Positions 9,922 through 23,300 of a DNA stretch of 40,389 nucleotides are shown one piece after another. The stretch covers positions 1 through 40,389 of the forward strand of contig CANQJH010000015.1 in assembly GCA_947624195.1 (NCBI GenBank). The letters are read 5' to 3'. The notes under the pieces were generated by a model. It was given only the letters and a program-made list of their open reading frames with translations. It did no database searches and was not told where the DNA came from. The stretch is from an uncultured Clostridia bacterium. Lineage in GTDB: Bacteria; Bacillota; Clostridia; TANB77; CAG-508. Every line of letters begins with the position of its first letter. Positions within the stretch are counted from its first letter, which is position 1. The position numbers were made by a program, and so were the translations under genes.

Positions 9922-10626
9922 ATGATAAAAAGATTAAGTCTTATTACGACTTGTTTAGTTTTGTCTCTTCTTTTTTCTAACTTTCAAAACAAATCAGATG
10001 TCGCTCTTATTCCAACAATGACACTACCTGTAACAAATAAAGTTATTGTTTTAGATGCGGGGCATGGTTCTCCAGATGAGGGTGCAACAAGTTCTGACGG
10101 AACTTCTGAAGCTCAGATAAATTTGAAGATAACTTTGAAACTTCAAAAATTATTAGAAAGTAGTGGCTCGACTGTAATTTTAACTAGATATGACGAAAAT
10201 GCTATCTATGAATTGGACTCTCAAACTATATCACAGAAAAAAGTGTCTGATATAAAAAACAGAGTAAAGATAGGAAATGAATCCTCTGCTGATATCTTTG
10301 TTTCTGTACATCTAAATAAAATTCCAGAGAAACAATATTCTGGTTGGCAAACCTTTTACAAAGATGGAAGTGAGGAATCTAAAAATCTAGCGACCTTAAT
10401 TCAAAATAATCTAAATTCTACAATAAATACGGAAAACAATCGTGTTCCACTTATTTTAAACAATGTTTATATAATGAAACATGTAGAAATTCCTATTGCA
10501 CTGGTTGAGTGTGGCTTTTTATCAAATGATTCTGAGGAGGCTCTTTTAGTTACAGACGAATACCAGGATAAGCTTGCCTGGGGCATTTATAACGGCATCA
10601 TGGACTATTTTTACAACAACCATTAA
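9922..10626 (+). CDS. cwlD: N-acetylmuramoyl-L-alanine amidase, CwlD-like (spore cortex)
   Basis: A 234-residue zinc amidase of the Amidase_3 family. After an N-terminal hydrophobic segment (residues 1-21, a signal peptide or anchor) the catalytic domain shows the expected zinc and catalytic residues: His48 in DAGHG, Glu63 in SEAQINL, His130 in SVHLN and Glu196 in VECGFLSN. CwlD enzymes strip peptide side chains from muramic acid during cortex synthesis so that muramic lactam can form. The length and single-domain layout fit CwlD rather than vegetative autolysins with wall-binding repeats. The start is ambiguous: AAGGAG at 9899-9904 is 17 bases from this ATG but only 2 bases from an in-frame TTG at 9907. 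I prefer the ATG because it gives a cleaner signal sequence. The gene is transcribed away from the glucan synthase and ends at the terminator at 10689-10720. Confidence 0.88.
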   Translation: MIKRLSLITTCLVLSLLFSNFQNKSDVALIPTMTLPVTNKVIVLDAGHGSPDEGATSSDGTSEAQINLKITLKLQKLLESSGSTVILTRYDENAIYELDSQTISQKKVSDIKNRVKIGNESSADIFVSVHLNKIPEKQYSGWQTFYKDGSEESKNLATLIQNNLNSTINTENNRVPLILNNVYIMKHVEIPIALVECGFLSNDSEEALLVTDEYQDKLAWGIYNGIMDYFYNNH

Positions 10627-10688
10627 AAAGCACTAACATAATCATGCTATGTGAATTTAATTAAGAATTTTCTATCGATAAATTGCCT

Positions 10689-10720
10689 AAAAAGGCGTTG
10701 TTTTAAAGCAACGCCTTTTT
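10689..10720. terminator. Bidirectional intrinsic terminator
   Basis: A perfect 12-bp stem AAAAAGGCGTTG / CAACGCCTTTTT around an 8-base loop, with T-runs on both strands. It ends cwlD on the plus strand and is placed to end the leftward giant-gene unit on the minus strand. Confidence 0.92.
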
Positions 10721-10730
10721 ATCGTCTACC

Positions 10731-10945
10731 ATTATGTCTTTAAGAGTTATTACAATTGTATTCACTTATATCTTTGAGATATATCACAATCATATTCAAT
10801 CATATCTTTGATGGTTATCGCAATCGTATTCACTAATATCTTTACGATTTATTACAATCATGTTCACTAAGCTTTTTAAAAGCCATTGTAATCGTGGTTA
10901 CTAATCTCTTTGCAATCTATCAAAATCATGGTCACTCATATCTTT
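10731..10945. repeat. Degenerate 34-bp tandem array
   Basis: About six units with an exactly constant period of 34 bases: the CACT/TACT landmarks fall at 10831, 10865, 10899 and 10933, and TCTTT landmarks at 10737, 10771, 10805 and 10839. Sequence between units is only moderately conserved, around ATCTTT...ATCACAATCATATTCACT. The array lies in the shared 3' region between the terminator and the small gene at 10901-11278, and the last unit and a half code for that gene's C-terminus. As 34 is not a multiple of three, the downstream units are not an extension of the reading frame. Confidence 0.75.
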
Positions 10946-11278
10946 AGGTTTTTGGCCAGTCCATTTAGCCTCTTCCAAAGCTTTCCTCTTTAGATCACTT
11001 GACTGTCCTTGTTTAATAAGTTCTGAAAGTCTTTTTTCCAGATCAGAATTTATGCTTCGTAATTCATCTAAACTTTTTCTTTGTAATTCATAACTAGAAA
11101 TATTTGATAAATTCCATACACTACGATCAAAACTATTTATGCCTTTTATTTCACCTACTAAATTTACTATGCTACTTGCTAATCTTGATTTTTCATAGTC
11201 TTCATTTACTTGTGGTTGCGTTGTTTGATTATTTCTTGATCCTGAAAAAAATCCACGTATATTATCCATTAATCCCAT
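10901..11278 (-). CDS. Small hypothetical cytoplasmic protein downstream of the giant gene
   Basis: A 125-residue protein with a near-perfect ribosome binding site (AAGGAGG, 11285-11291). Its start is only 35 bases after the stop of the giant surface-protein gene, with no terminator between, so the two should share a transcript. It begins with a short amphipathic stretch (MGLMDNIRGFFSG), then a Gln/Asn-rich linker, then a highly charged and probably helical or coiled-coil region (about 30-110), ending DHDFDRLQRD. There is no signal peptide or membrane segment. I do not recognise the family. The operon position hints at a role linked to the giant protein, but nothing in the sequence proves it. 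Its last codons lie inside the 34-bp repeat array. Confidence 0.75.
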   Translation of the reverse strand: MGLMDNIRGFFSGSRNNQTTQPQVNEDYEKSRLASSIVNLVGEIKGINSFDRSVWNLSNISSYELQRKSLDELRSINSDLEKRLSELIKQGQSSDLKRKALEEAKWTGQKPKDMSDHDFDRLQRD

Positions 11279-11313
11279 AATAATCCTCCTTATTTTAATA
11301 TAAACAATATACT

Positions 11314-14300
11314 CTATTTATTACGTTTTTTCTTGATCACCTCCACTACAATTGCGCTTATTACTCCTAAGATTGCAACTGATAGTACGATTATCATTAT
11401 TGTGTCTCCAGTTCTTCCTAGTCCTGTTGTTATTGCTATAACTATACTTGCTAATGCATGGTTGTCTCCTTCATATACATCTGTAAATCCTGCTGCGTTG
11501 TAGTTCTCTACTATTGATACTCTATTCTCTTTTGTTCCTAAGTTCGTTAAGTAATTATCGTATCTTAGCCATACTTCGTATTCTCTACTTTCTCCTGGTT
11601 GTATCTCATCTGTTATTCTCGTTGCTTCATTTCCATTTAGATTCCATCCTGGGTTCCTTTCTGCTCTCATTTGCATTCCACTTGGTATCTCTTCTCGTAT
11701 AGCTACTTTTCCCGCTATCTCTCCTTCGTTCTTTACTTCTATCTTGTATAAGAACCATGCATCTGTTTTTCTTACTTCTTCTGCTGTTATCTCTAGTTTT
11801 GGTAGTTTATAGTTTATTTCTTTTCTTTCTCCATTTTTTTCTTCTGCTACTACTCTCTTGGTTATACTAAAGTTGCATCTCTTCTTTTTATTTATCATTT
11901 CATATTTTTGTTCTTCTCCTGTGTCTAGTATATTTATCTTTACATTTTTTGATGGGTAATATCCTTCTCTCGTTTTGCTTTGTACTAATGTGTATCTTCC
12001 TATTGGTAGTCTTTCATATCTTTTTGCTTCTTTACTTGTTTCTATCGTCTTGACTACTTTTTCGTCTTGGTCTACTACCTCTATTTCTCCTCCTTCTAGT
12101 AGCTCTTTCGTTTCTTCATCTTTTAAACTTATCTCTACCTTTGTATAGTCTTGTTCTATTTTGTACCTTTGTACTATGTTTATATCTCTTACTTTTGCTT
12201 CTCCATATGTTGTTACATATCCTCTATTTGATGGATCTCTTGTTACTATGTCGTAATCGCCTACTGGTAATCCCTCTATTGTGTCTATTTCTTCTTCTCC
12301 TGTTGTGTATGTATATACTTCTTCTCCTGTCGTTTTATCCCTTATCTCTACTTTTATGCCTTCTACGTGTTTCTTGGTTTCTTTGTCTATTATCTCTATT
12401 TCTATTTTTGTCTTTTCATCTACCATCTCTACGTATTCTATCTCTACATCTTTTATTAAAAATCCTTCGTCGTCTTCATATCTTTGATATAGTTTGCCGT
12501 CTTCTCCTACATAGAATTTTATCTCTTTTGCTGTTGTATATCCGTCTGCTGGCCTCTTCTCTCTTAGTATATACATCTTTCCTTTCTCTAGTCTTTCAAA
12601 CATATTATATTGTTTATTTGTTGTCCAGCTTTCTATTACATTTCCGTCTTCATCTACTATCTCTAGTTCTGCTCCCGGTACTGTTTGTCCTTCTTCGTCT
12701 ACTTTGCCTATCTTGGTGTCTATACTTCTATTTGCTATTACTTCGTCTATGTCGATGATTTCTACGTCTTGTCCTCTATATCTTCCATCAAATTCTACTG
12801 TCTCTTCACTTAGTATATAGTTCTCTGGTGCTTCTATTTCTTTTACATAGTATCTTCCTAATGGTAAGTCTACTGTAAATATTGCTTGTCCTTGCTCATT
12901 TGTTATTGCTGTTTCTATTAATGTGTCTTTTGCTATTACTACTCTATTGTCTCTTCCTTTTATGTCTTCTGATGCATATATTCCAAATTTTGCTCCTTGT
13001 AACCTTTCTCCTGTTCTTACGTCTTTTTTGATGATTCCTAATTTTACTCCGTTGTCTCTTATGTTTATTTCTTCATTGTCCTCATCTTGTACTTCTTCCT
13101 CTACTGGTGGTTGCTCTGGATCATCTGTGCTTGGTCTTCTTACAGTTCCTTTTCCTATTACTATGTTATTTTGTTGTAATTCTTCTCCCTCTGGTATTAC
13201 TACACTTGTTGGGATGTCATATTCATACCTTAAGATTGCTTCTTCTCCTGCATTTAACTTCTCGATTATTACTGTATTATAGTCTATCTTGCCATTTTCT
13301 ACTGCATAGTTTATTTTTAGTCCATGGCTACTTGCTTCTTCTATTTCTACAAATCTTCCGTCTATTAATGTTTCATGTAAATTCAAGTTATATATGTCTA
13401 AGTCTCCTGTATTTATTACATGTATTACATATTGTGCAGTTTCTCCTGGTTCATAGCTTTTCCTTAGGGCTTCTTTAATTACAACCAAGTTCTTGTTGTC
13501 ATTTACTACATATACTTTTTCATCATCTTGTCCTTTTACTTCTGTTTCTATTTCTTTGTTTGGATTATTTGGATCTGGTACTTTTGTCTTTCCTGTTGCT
13601 TGTACTACGTTTGTTACTTCTACCTTTTCCTCTCCGTCTTCTAGTTCTCCCATTGTTGTTGTGAAGCTTAAGGTTTCACTTTCGCCTGGTTTTAATTTCT
13701 TTATCATCATAGTAGTATCATTTACTTTTTCAACATTCTTAGAATCACTTTCTGCAAATTCTCCATCTATGATTGTTTCCATTACTACTATGTTTGTTAT
13801 GTCTTTTTCACTTGTATTGCTTACTTTGATTGTATATGTTGCTGTTTCTCCTGGTCTATATACTTTCTTTTCTATTGTCTTTTCTACCAAGATGCCACCC
13901 TCTCCATTTAGATTTATTTTTTGTCTTTCATTTACGTATTCATCTTCTATCTGTTGTATTGGTGTCTTTTCTCCTTGGTATGTTATCTCAAAGTCTTTTA
14001 CTTCTGTATTTAATACAAATCCATTTCCTGCTTTTATTTCTTTTATGTAGTATTTTCCTATTGGTAAGTTGTCTAAGTATCCTATACCATCTGCGTTTGT
14101 TATTATTGTTCCTACTAGAGCATCTTTCTCGTATTTTACTACTTTTGAATCATATTGAGTGTAGATTGTTTCTCTTGCATGAATCTCAAATTCGGCATTT
14201 TCTATTCTAGCTAATTCATAATGTGGATTTACTCCACCTGTTTCTCTTTCTGTTATGCTTGATATGAATTCACCTTTCTTAGTGATTTTTATCTCACCTA

Positions 14301-17300
14301 GCATTTGTTCGTTGTATTGGTCTACTATTGCCATTGCTACATCTATTTCTGGATATATATAATTTGTTTCATCTGGACTTATTGTAAATTGTACTGCTGG
14401 TTTTGGCTCTGGTGTTACCGTTCCGTTTTCTACTTTGCCCTCATATCCATTTTGTATATATCCATCTGGTGCTGCTACTTCTCTTAATTCATATCTTCCT
14501 ATTCTTAGCTTCTCTGGTGTTACTAAATATCCCTCTGCATTTATTCTATATGGATTCTCTGCTGTTCCTACTTTAGTATCTCCAGATGTCTGCTCTATAT
14601 ACTTACTGTCGTCCAAACTCCATATTCTATATGCTGCATTCTTATTTAGTATCATTTCTTTGCTTTCGCTATCTCTTTTGTTTACTTGTAATAAAGCTTC
14701 GAACTTCTTATGGTTTGATATTAAACTATTTACGTTTATTATTTTTAAGTCTTGTCCTCTGTATGTTGCATCAATCTCTATCTTTTCTGGACTTAATTCA
14801 TAATATTCTGGTGCACTTATCTCTTGTACATAATATCTTCCCAATGGTAAGTCTACTTTAAATATTGCTTTTCCTTGTGCATTTGTTGTTTCTTTTTCTA
14901 TTAATGTATCTTTTGCAATTACTACTCTGTTATCTCTGCCTCTTATATCTTCTAATGCATATAATCCAACTTCAGCTCCTGCTAAGTTTTCTCCTGTTTT
15001 GATGTCTTGTTTGATGATTCCAAGTTCTACATTATTTTTGATTACATCTATGGTTTCGTCGTCTTGGTCTGTTGTTTGTTCCTCTGTTGGATGGTCTGGG
15101 TCACTTGGGTTTGGAGTTAATACTGTTCCTGTTCCAACTGCTGTATTTTTTAATACAAATTTTCCATCTGCTTCTGGTATTTGTGTATTCTCTGGAATCT
15201 CGTATTCATATTTTAATACTACTTCTTGGCCTGCCATCAACTTATCAATTATTACTCTGCCATATACTCCTGCTTGTGCATATCTTACATGTGCTCCATT
15301 AATGCTTGATTGTTCTAACTCTACAAATCTACCATTAATTAAGGCGTCTCCAACATTGATGTTGATAATATCTTTTGAACCTGTGTTTATTACTTTTATT
15401 GCATATTGTGCAACTTCGCCTGGTTCATAACTATCTCTTAGGGCTTCTTTTATTACAACCATGTTTTTGTCTTCATCTACTACGTAAATATCTTCATCAG
15501 CTTGACCTTTTACTTCTACATCCTTGTCTTTGCCTGGATTATCTGGGTCTGGCACTGTTGATGTTCCTGTTGCTGTAACTACGTTTGTAATTGTAGCTTT
15601 ATCTTTTCCTGCTTCTAGTGCTTTTACTGTTGATTTAAATGTAAGTTCAACAGTTTCTGCAGGATTTAATTTTGATATTTTTACAGTCCTGTCATTTACC
15701 TTTTGAATATTATTTGAGTTACTATCTTCAAATACACCGTCTATTACTGTTTCAGTTACAGTAATATTTTTAATTGCTGTGTCTGATGTGTTTGTTACTT
15801 TAATAGTGTATGTTACAGTTTCTCCTGGTCTGTAAATTGTCTTGTCTGCGTATTTTTCTACTTTGATGCCTGCTTCGCCATTTAAGTTTACTTTTTGTCT
15901 TTCATTTACGTATGAATCCGCTACTTGTTGTATTGGTGTTTTTTCTCCTTGATATGTTATTTCAAATTCTTTTATTTCTGTATTTAATATAAATCCATTT
16001 CCTGCTTTTGTTTCTTTTACATAGTATTTTCCTATTGGTAAGTTTCCTAGATAACCTATGCCGTTTGCATTAGTTATTATTGTTCCTACTAATGTGTCTT
16101 TTCTGTACTTAATAACATCTGAGTTATATTGTGTTTTTATATCTTCTTTTGCGTATACTTCAAACTCTGCATTTTCTATTCCTGCTAATCCATATTGAGT
16201 AGTTATACCACCATTCTCTCCTACTGTTGTTCCTGTTATGAATTCTCCTGTTTTTGTGATTTTTATCTCACCTAGCATTTGTTCGTTGTATTGGTCTATT
16301 ATTGCTGTGGCTACATCTATTTCTGGATATATATAATTTGTTTCATCTGGTCCTATTGTGAATTGTACTGCTTGTTTTGGTGTTTGCGTTACTTTTCCGT
16401 TTTCTACTTTGCCCTCATATCCATTTTGTATATATCCATCTGGTGCTGCTACTTCTCTTAATTCATATTTTCCTATTCTTAGCTTCTCTGGTGTTACTAA
16501 ATATCCCTCTGCATTTATTCTATATGGATTCTCTTCTGTTCCTACTTTGGTGTTTCCTGATGTCTGTTCAATATATTTGTTTTGGTCTATGCTCCATATT
16601 CTATACGCTGCATTCTTATTTAGTACTAACTCTTTGCTTTCACTATCTCTTTTGTTTACTTGTAACAATGCTTCGAACTTCTTATGGTTTGATATTAGAC
16701 TGTTTACATTTATTATTTTTAAGTCTTGTCCTCTGTATGTTGCATCAATCTCTATCTTTTCTGGACTTAATTCATAATATTCTGGTGCACTTATCTCTTG
16801 TACATAATATCTTCCCAATGGTAAGTCTACTTTAAATATTGCTTTTCCTTGTGCATTTGTTGTTTCTTTTTCTATTAATGTATCTTTTGCTATTACTACT
16901 CTATTGTCTCTTCCTCTTATGTCTTCTAATGCATATAATCCAACTTCTGCTCCTGCTAAGTTTTCTCCTGTTTTGATGTCTTGCTTGATGATTCCTAGCT
17001 CTACATTATTTTTGATTACATCTATGGTTTCGTCATCCTCATCTCTAGTTTCTTCTTGTGTTGGATGTTGTGGATCACTTGGATTTGGAGTAAGCACTGT
17101 TCCTGTTCCAACTGCGGTATTACTTAATACAAATTTGCCTTCTGCTTCTGGTATTTGTGTATCTTCTGGAATCTCGTATTCATATTTTAATACTACTTCT
17201 TGACCTGCTATCAACTTATCAATTATTACTTTGCTATAAACTCCTGATTCTGCGTATCTTACATGTGCTCCATTAATGCTTGATTGTTCTAACTCTACAA

Positions 17301-20300
17301 ATCTACCATTGATTAAAGCATCTCCAACATTTATATTTATAATGTCTTTTGAACCTGTATTAATTACTTTTATTGCATATTGTGCAACTTCTCCTGGTTC
17401 GTAACTATCTCTTAGAGCTTCCTTGATTACAACCATATTTTTGCTGTCATTTACTACGTAAATGTCTTCATTAGCTTGACCTTTTACTTGTACATCTATT
17501 TCTCTATCTGGGTTATCTGGGTCTGGCACTGTTGATGTTCCTGTTGCTGTTACTACGTTTGTAATTGTAGCTTTATCTTTTCCTGATTGTGGTGCTTTTG
17601 CTGTTGATTTAAATGTAAGTTCAACAGTTTCTGCTGGATTTAACCTTGATATTCTTACTGTCTTGTCATTTACTTTTTGAATATTACTTGAACCAGTAAC
17701 TTCAAACGCACCATCTATTATTGTTTCTTTAACTTCTACATCTCTTATTGCTCTGTCTGATGTGTTTGTTACTTTAATAGTGTATGTTACAGCTTCTCCT
17801 GGCCTGTAAATGGTCTTGTCTGCATATTTTTCTACTTTAATGCCTGCTTCTCCATTTAAGTTTACTTTTTGTCTTTCATTTTCGTAATCTACTCCAACTT
17901 GTTGTACTGGTGTTTGTGCTCCTTGGTATGTTATTTCAAAATCTTTTACTTCTGTATTTAATACAAATCCATTTCCTGCTTTTATTTCTTTTATGTAGTA
18001 TTTTCCTATTGGTAAATTATCTAGGTATCCTATTCCGTTTGCATTAGTTATTATCTTTCCTATGAAAGCATCTTTTTCGTATTTTACTACTTTTGAATCA
18101 TATTGAGTATAGATTGTTTCTCTTGCATATATCTCAAACTCGGCACTTTCGATTGCTGCTAGTTGATATTGTGGATTTACTCCTCCATCTTCTCTTGATG
18201 TTGTGCTTGCAATGAACTCTCCTGTTTTGGTGATTTTTATTTCACCTAGCATTTGTTCATTGTATTGATCCACTATTGCTGTTGCTACATCTATTTCTGG
18301 ATATTCATAGTTTGTTTCATTTGGTCCAATTGTGAACTGTACTGCTGCTTTTTTGGTTGAAGTTGTTGTTCCGTTTGTTATTTTTCCCTCATATCCATTT
18401 TGTATATATCCATTTGGTGCTTCAACTTCTCTTAGTTCATATCTTCCAATTCTTAGTCTTTCTGGGGTTACTAAATAACCCTCTGCATTTATTCTATATG
18501 GATTCTCTTCTGTTCCTACTTTGGTGCTTCCTGATGTTTGCTCTATATATTTGCTTTCATCTAAGCTCCATATTCTATATGCTGCGGTCTTATTTAGCAC
18601 CATTTCTTCGCTTTCGTTATCTCTTTTATTTACCTTTACAAAAGCTTCGAATTGCTTATGGTTAGATATTACGCTATTTACATTTATTATTTCTATATCT
18701 TGTCCTCTATATGTTGCATCAACTTCTATTTTCTCAGGGCTTAACTGATAATATTCTGGCGCATTTATCTCTTTTATATAATACTTTCCTAGTGGTAAAT
18801 CAGCTTGGAATATAGCTTGTCCTTGTTCATTTGTTATTGCTGATTCTATTAATGTATCTTTCTTTATTAGTACCTTATTGTCCTTTGTCTTTATGTCTTC
18901 TAATGCAAATACTCCAATTTCAGCTCCTGCTAAGTTTTCTCCTGTTTTGACGTCTTGTTTTATTATTCCTAATGCTACATTTTGTCTTAATACATATAAG
19001 TCCTCGTCATCCTCATCTCTTACGCTTTCATATGATGGGTTGCCTGGATTATTTGGATTTGGAATAACTGCTGTTCCAGTACCTACTACTATATTACTCA
19101 ATACCAATTGACTTACTGTATCTGGTATTTGTGTATTTTTTGGTATTTGATATTGATATTTTAAAACTACTTCTTGTCCTGGAATCAATTTATCAATTAT
19201 TACTTTATTATAATCTGTTTGTCCTCCTGTTTGTGCATAAGTTACATGTGCTCCATTAATACTTGATGCGTCTATCTCTACAAATTTTCCATCTAATACA
19301 ATATCTCCAACATTTACATTGATAAGATCTCTTGAACCTGTGTTAATTACTTTTATTACATATTGTGCCACTTCGCCTGGTTCATAGCTATTTCTTAGAG
19401 ATTCTTTTGTTACAATCATATTTTGGTTGCCATCTACTACATAGACGTTTTCTTCTGCTTCATCTTCTACTGGTGTTTCTACTCCCATTCCTGGATGGTC
19501 TGGAAGTGGTACTATTGCAGTTCCTGTTGCTTTGACTATGTTTCTTACTTTAACTTTTGCTTCTCCTTGTTGTAAGTTACCCATTAATGATTTAAAAGTA
19601 AGAGTAATTACTTCGTCAGGATCCATTTTTGTTATTCTAACAGTTCTATTATTTACTTTTTGAATATTATTTGAATTAATATCCACAAACTCTCCATTTA
19701 TGATTGTCTCGCTTATAGTAACATTTCTAACTACTGTATTTGATGTATTTGTTACTGTAATTGTATATGTAGCTGTTTCACCTGGTCTGTATACTGTTTT
19801 GTCTGCTTGTTTCTCTACCTTGATACCTGCTTTACCATTTAAGTTTATTTTTTGTCTTTCATTTACATAGTCTACTTCTACTACTTGTACTGGTTTTTCT
19901 TGTCCTTGATATTTTATCTCAAATTCTTTTTCTTCTTTATTTAATGTAAATCCTTCTCCTGCTTGAGTTTCTTTTATATAATACTTTCCTATTGGTAAAT
20001 TATCCAAGTATCCTATTCCTTCTGTATTTGTTGTTATCTTTCCTACTAATGCATCTTTTGCATATTTAACAACATCTGGGTTATATTGTGTTCTGATATC
20101 TTCTTTTGCATGTATTTCAAATTCTGCGTTTGGTATATTATCTAGTTCATAAATAAATCCTACAGAGCCCTCAAAAGTTGTTGCTGTTTGTTTTAAGTAT
20201 TCTCCCTTTTTATTGATTTTTAGTTCTCCTAGCATTTCTGTGTTATATTGTTCTACATTTATTACCAATTGACCTACACTATCATCTTGATAATATGCTT

Positions 20301-23300
20301 CATGTGTTGATATTGAGAAATTTACCTTTTGTCTTGCAGTTGATGTTTCTCTTCCGTTTTCTATTTTTCCCTCATGACCATTTAATACATATCCATCTGG
20401 TGCTTCTACTTCTTCTAGTACATAATCGCCTATTGGCAATTTTATAGGAGTCATGAAATATCCATCTTCAGTTAATCTATATGGATTTTCAAGTGTACCT
20501 ACTTCTTCTACTCTTGGATAAGTCAATTTATATGTTATGTATCTATTATCTGATTTGCTCCATATTCTATAACCTGCTGTTTTATTTACAACAAGTTCAT
20601 TTGTAGTTGCATCCCTTTTGTTTACTCTTATCAAAGCTTCAAACTCATGATCTACTACATAGAAATATTGTAACTTCTCTCTTAAATTTTCGCTAACTTT
20701 TACTACAACTGGGTCAGCTACATATCTGCCCTCTGGTAGAGTGGTTTCTACTACAACGTATTTTCCATATGCTAATAGTGGACTTATAAGTACTCCATTT
20801 ACTTGTTGTGGGTTACCATTTACTGTTTCTGTTACAGTTTTTGTAAATATTTCACCTATTCTTTCGCCACTACTGCTCTTTGAATAATCCATTGCTGTCT
20901 GTTCGTTGTTATAATTATATCCTATAAAATCTTTTGGGTTGTAATTGCCATTTTCATCAGGTCTTACTGTTCCATTTTTTACAAAGCTCAAGTCACTTAT
21001 TAAGAATATTTTAAATCCTGCTCCCTCTAATGGAGATATTTCTGTTGTATTACTATTTTCAGAAAATTTTTGTAGTCTAAAAGCTTGCTTTTTTACAGTA
21101 TCTTCAACTGTTACTTCTTTTTTTACATTTAGCACTGTTTCGCCTTGATAATCAATGGTTACATTGTATTTTGTATCTGACAATACATATCCCTCTGGTG
21201 CTGTTATTTCTTTAATATAATATTTTCCTATTTCAACATTTTCAAATACTAATTGTCCAGCTGCTATAGTTCCTCTTTTTACTTCTTGATCTTTTGCATA
21301 TAATTGACCTTTAACTGTATCTTGATGATTTATATTTTCCGCAGCAAATAAACCATAGACTGCTCCATTTAATATAGCATCTCCCTGTGGTAAATAAGCT
21401 TTTGTTTCTATGTCATGTTTATAAACTGTAATTGTTCCTTTTACTCTTGTATTATTGTATTGATTATTTGCATTGTTTGATATAACTATTGTTGTACCAT
21501 CTTTAGCTTGAGTTATCTCTATATCGTTAACTCTTTTTGTTGTATGATTTGCATCAGTAAAGTCTCCATAGTATCCACTTGGGGCCTGTGTTTCAATTAT
21601 TCTAAATTTACCCTCATTCTTTTTGTTTGCATACAACCAAGCGCTACTTACGTAGGTTCCATCTTCTCCTTGTTTAAGTGTGACAGCTTCTCCCTGTCCA
21701 TTTACTTTATATTCTTTGTTGTAATTTCTTGCAGTAGCATCATACTCATATACTTTAAATATTGCTCCTGGTGTTTTATTGCCAGTTTCGCTATCAATTT
21801 TTACTGCTTGAACATTAACTTTCCATGGTACATTTGTCACAATATACTTTCCATCACTTGTATGACTATATTCATGATATCCCAATTCTGAAATTGTAAA
21901 TTCTATACTATGTCCAGAATTCGTATAATACAATGGCGCACTTGTTTCGTCTATTTTATATTTACCCTCATTTGTTTCAGAATAGCTAAATACTGTTGTT
22001 GAATATGTTCCATTACCGTTATCTATTAAAGTTCCTTTGACGCTCCAATTGCTACTATTTTTGTTCCATTCATATAATGTAAATGTTGCTCCTGACAAAT
22101 TTTCGCTTGTGATACTATCAGTTTTTCTTAATGTTATTTTGGCGCAGTTAGGTTCGCAAACTACATCTATAGTAGAATTTTCTTTAATATCGCCAAATGT
22201 ATAGCTACCACCCGCAAGATTAAGATTTGATTGAGTAACTCCATTAACCGTTACACTTTTAACATAATATCCTTTATTTGGAGTCCATGTAACAGTTTTT
22301 TTGCTATGGATAACTATATTATCAACTGTTTCTCCAGTATTTGGACTACCACTATCCACTTTTATTGTTCCGTTTGTGATATGAGTTGTAAGTGTATATT
22401 TAAGCGATGTTTTAACATCATTTGAATTACCGCTTCCTGTATAACCCTCTCTCTCAAATGAATAGCTTCCCTTATTTACAATTGGATATTGGTCACTGCC
22501 ACTAAAATTTTTTCCCGCACCAACTTTAGGTGTTACAGGTATAGTTATAGTATATAAATGTGCATAAAAATTCAAATTTGTTACAGCATCATTTGTGGCT
22601 GTGGCTGTAACTGTATTGTCATTTACAATAACCGAAAAATAACTTTTTTTACTGCCACTGTTTGTTTCATCTGTAATAGTAATATTGCTACTGTCTATTG
22701 TAAGACTACTTGGTATATTATCAGTAATTACAAATTTATTATACTTATATAATGGGTCTTTAATATTTGAGTATACCTCATTAAATTTTAACAAACTACC
22801 ATAATAGTTATTTGGTACATATTGTTTTATGATATAGTTAAACTTTTGTCCCTCTTTTACTTGATTGCTCATAGTTCCATCAGTATCTATGTATTTGTAC
22901 ATATATTCATCATTAAAAGCTATTGGTGACATAAAGTTGTAATCCATACCACAGTCATCACCACCATACTTAAAAGTATAATCACCTTTTTGTGATAATT
23001 CTGTAATCATAAATGCAGATGTTTTATACCATATACCATTACCACCTAATAATTCTTGATGATCAGAATCAATGCATATGCCATTGTCTCTTTCTGTCTT
23101 TTTTAATGTAGGAGTACCTACATTATTTTTTTCATAATATATAGTACTGTGTCCCGTTTGAGGGATAAATCCCTCATTTCCACCCATAAAATTATCGTCT
23201 TTAAGTCCAGCTGCCTCTCTATCTTTACCTTTAAGCATATCTATATCTGAGAAAAATGCGTTTACTTTTGTTACGTTAGCAGCTGTATTAGTACCATGCA

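Noticed and set aside
10731..10945. 34-bp array considered as a CRISPR
   Set aside because: The period is constant but there are no conserved repeat units alternating with unique spacers, and no cas genes nearby.
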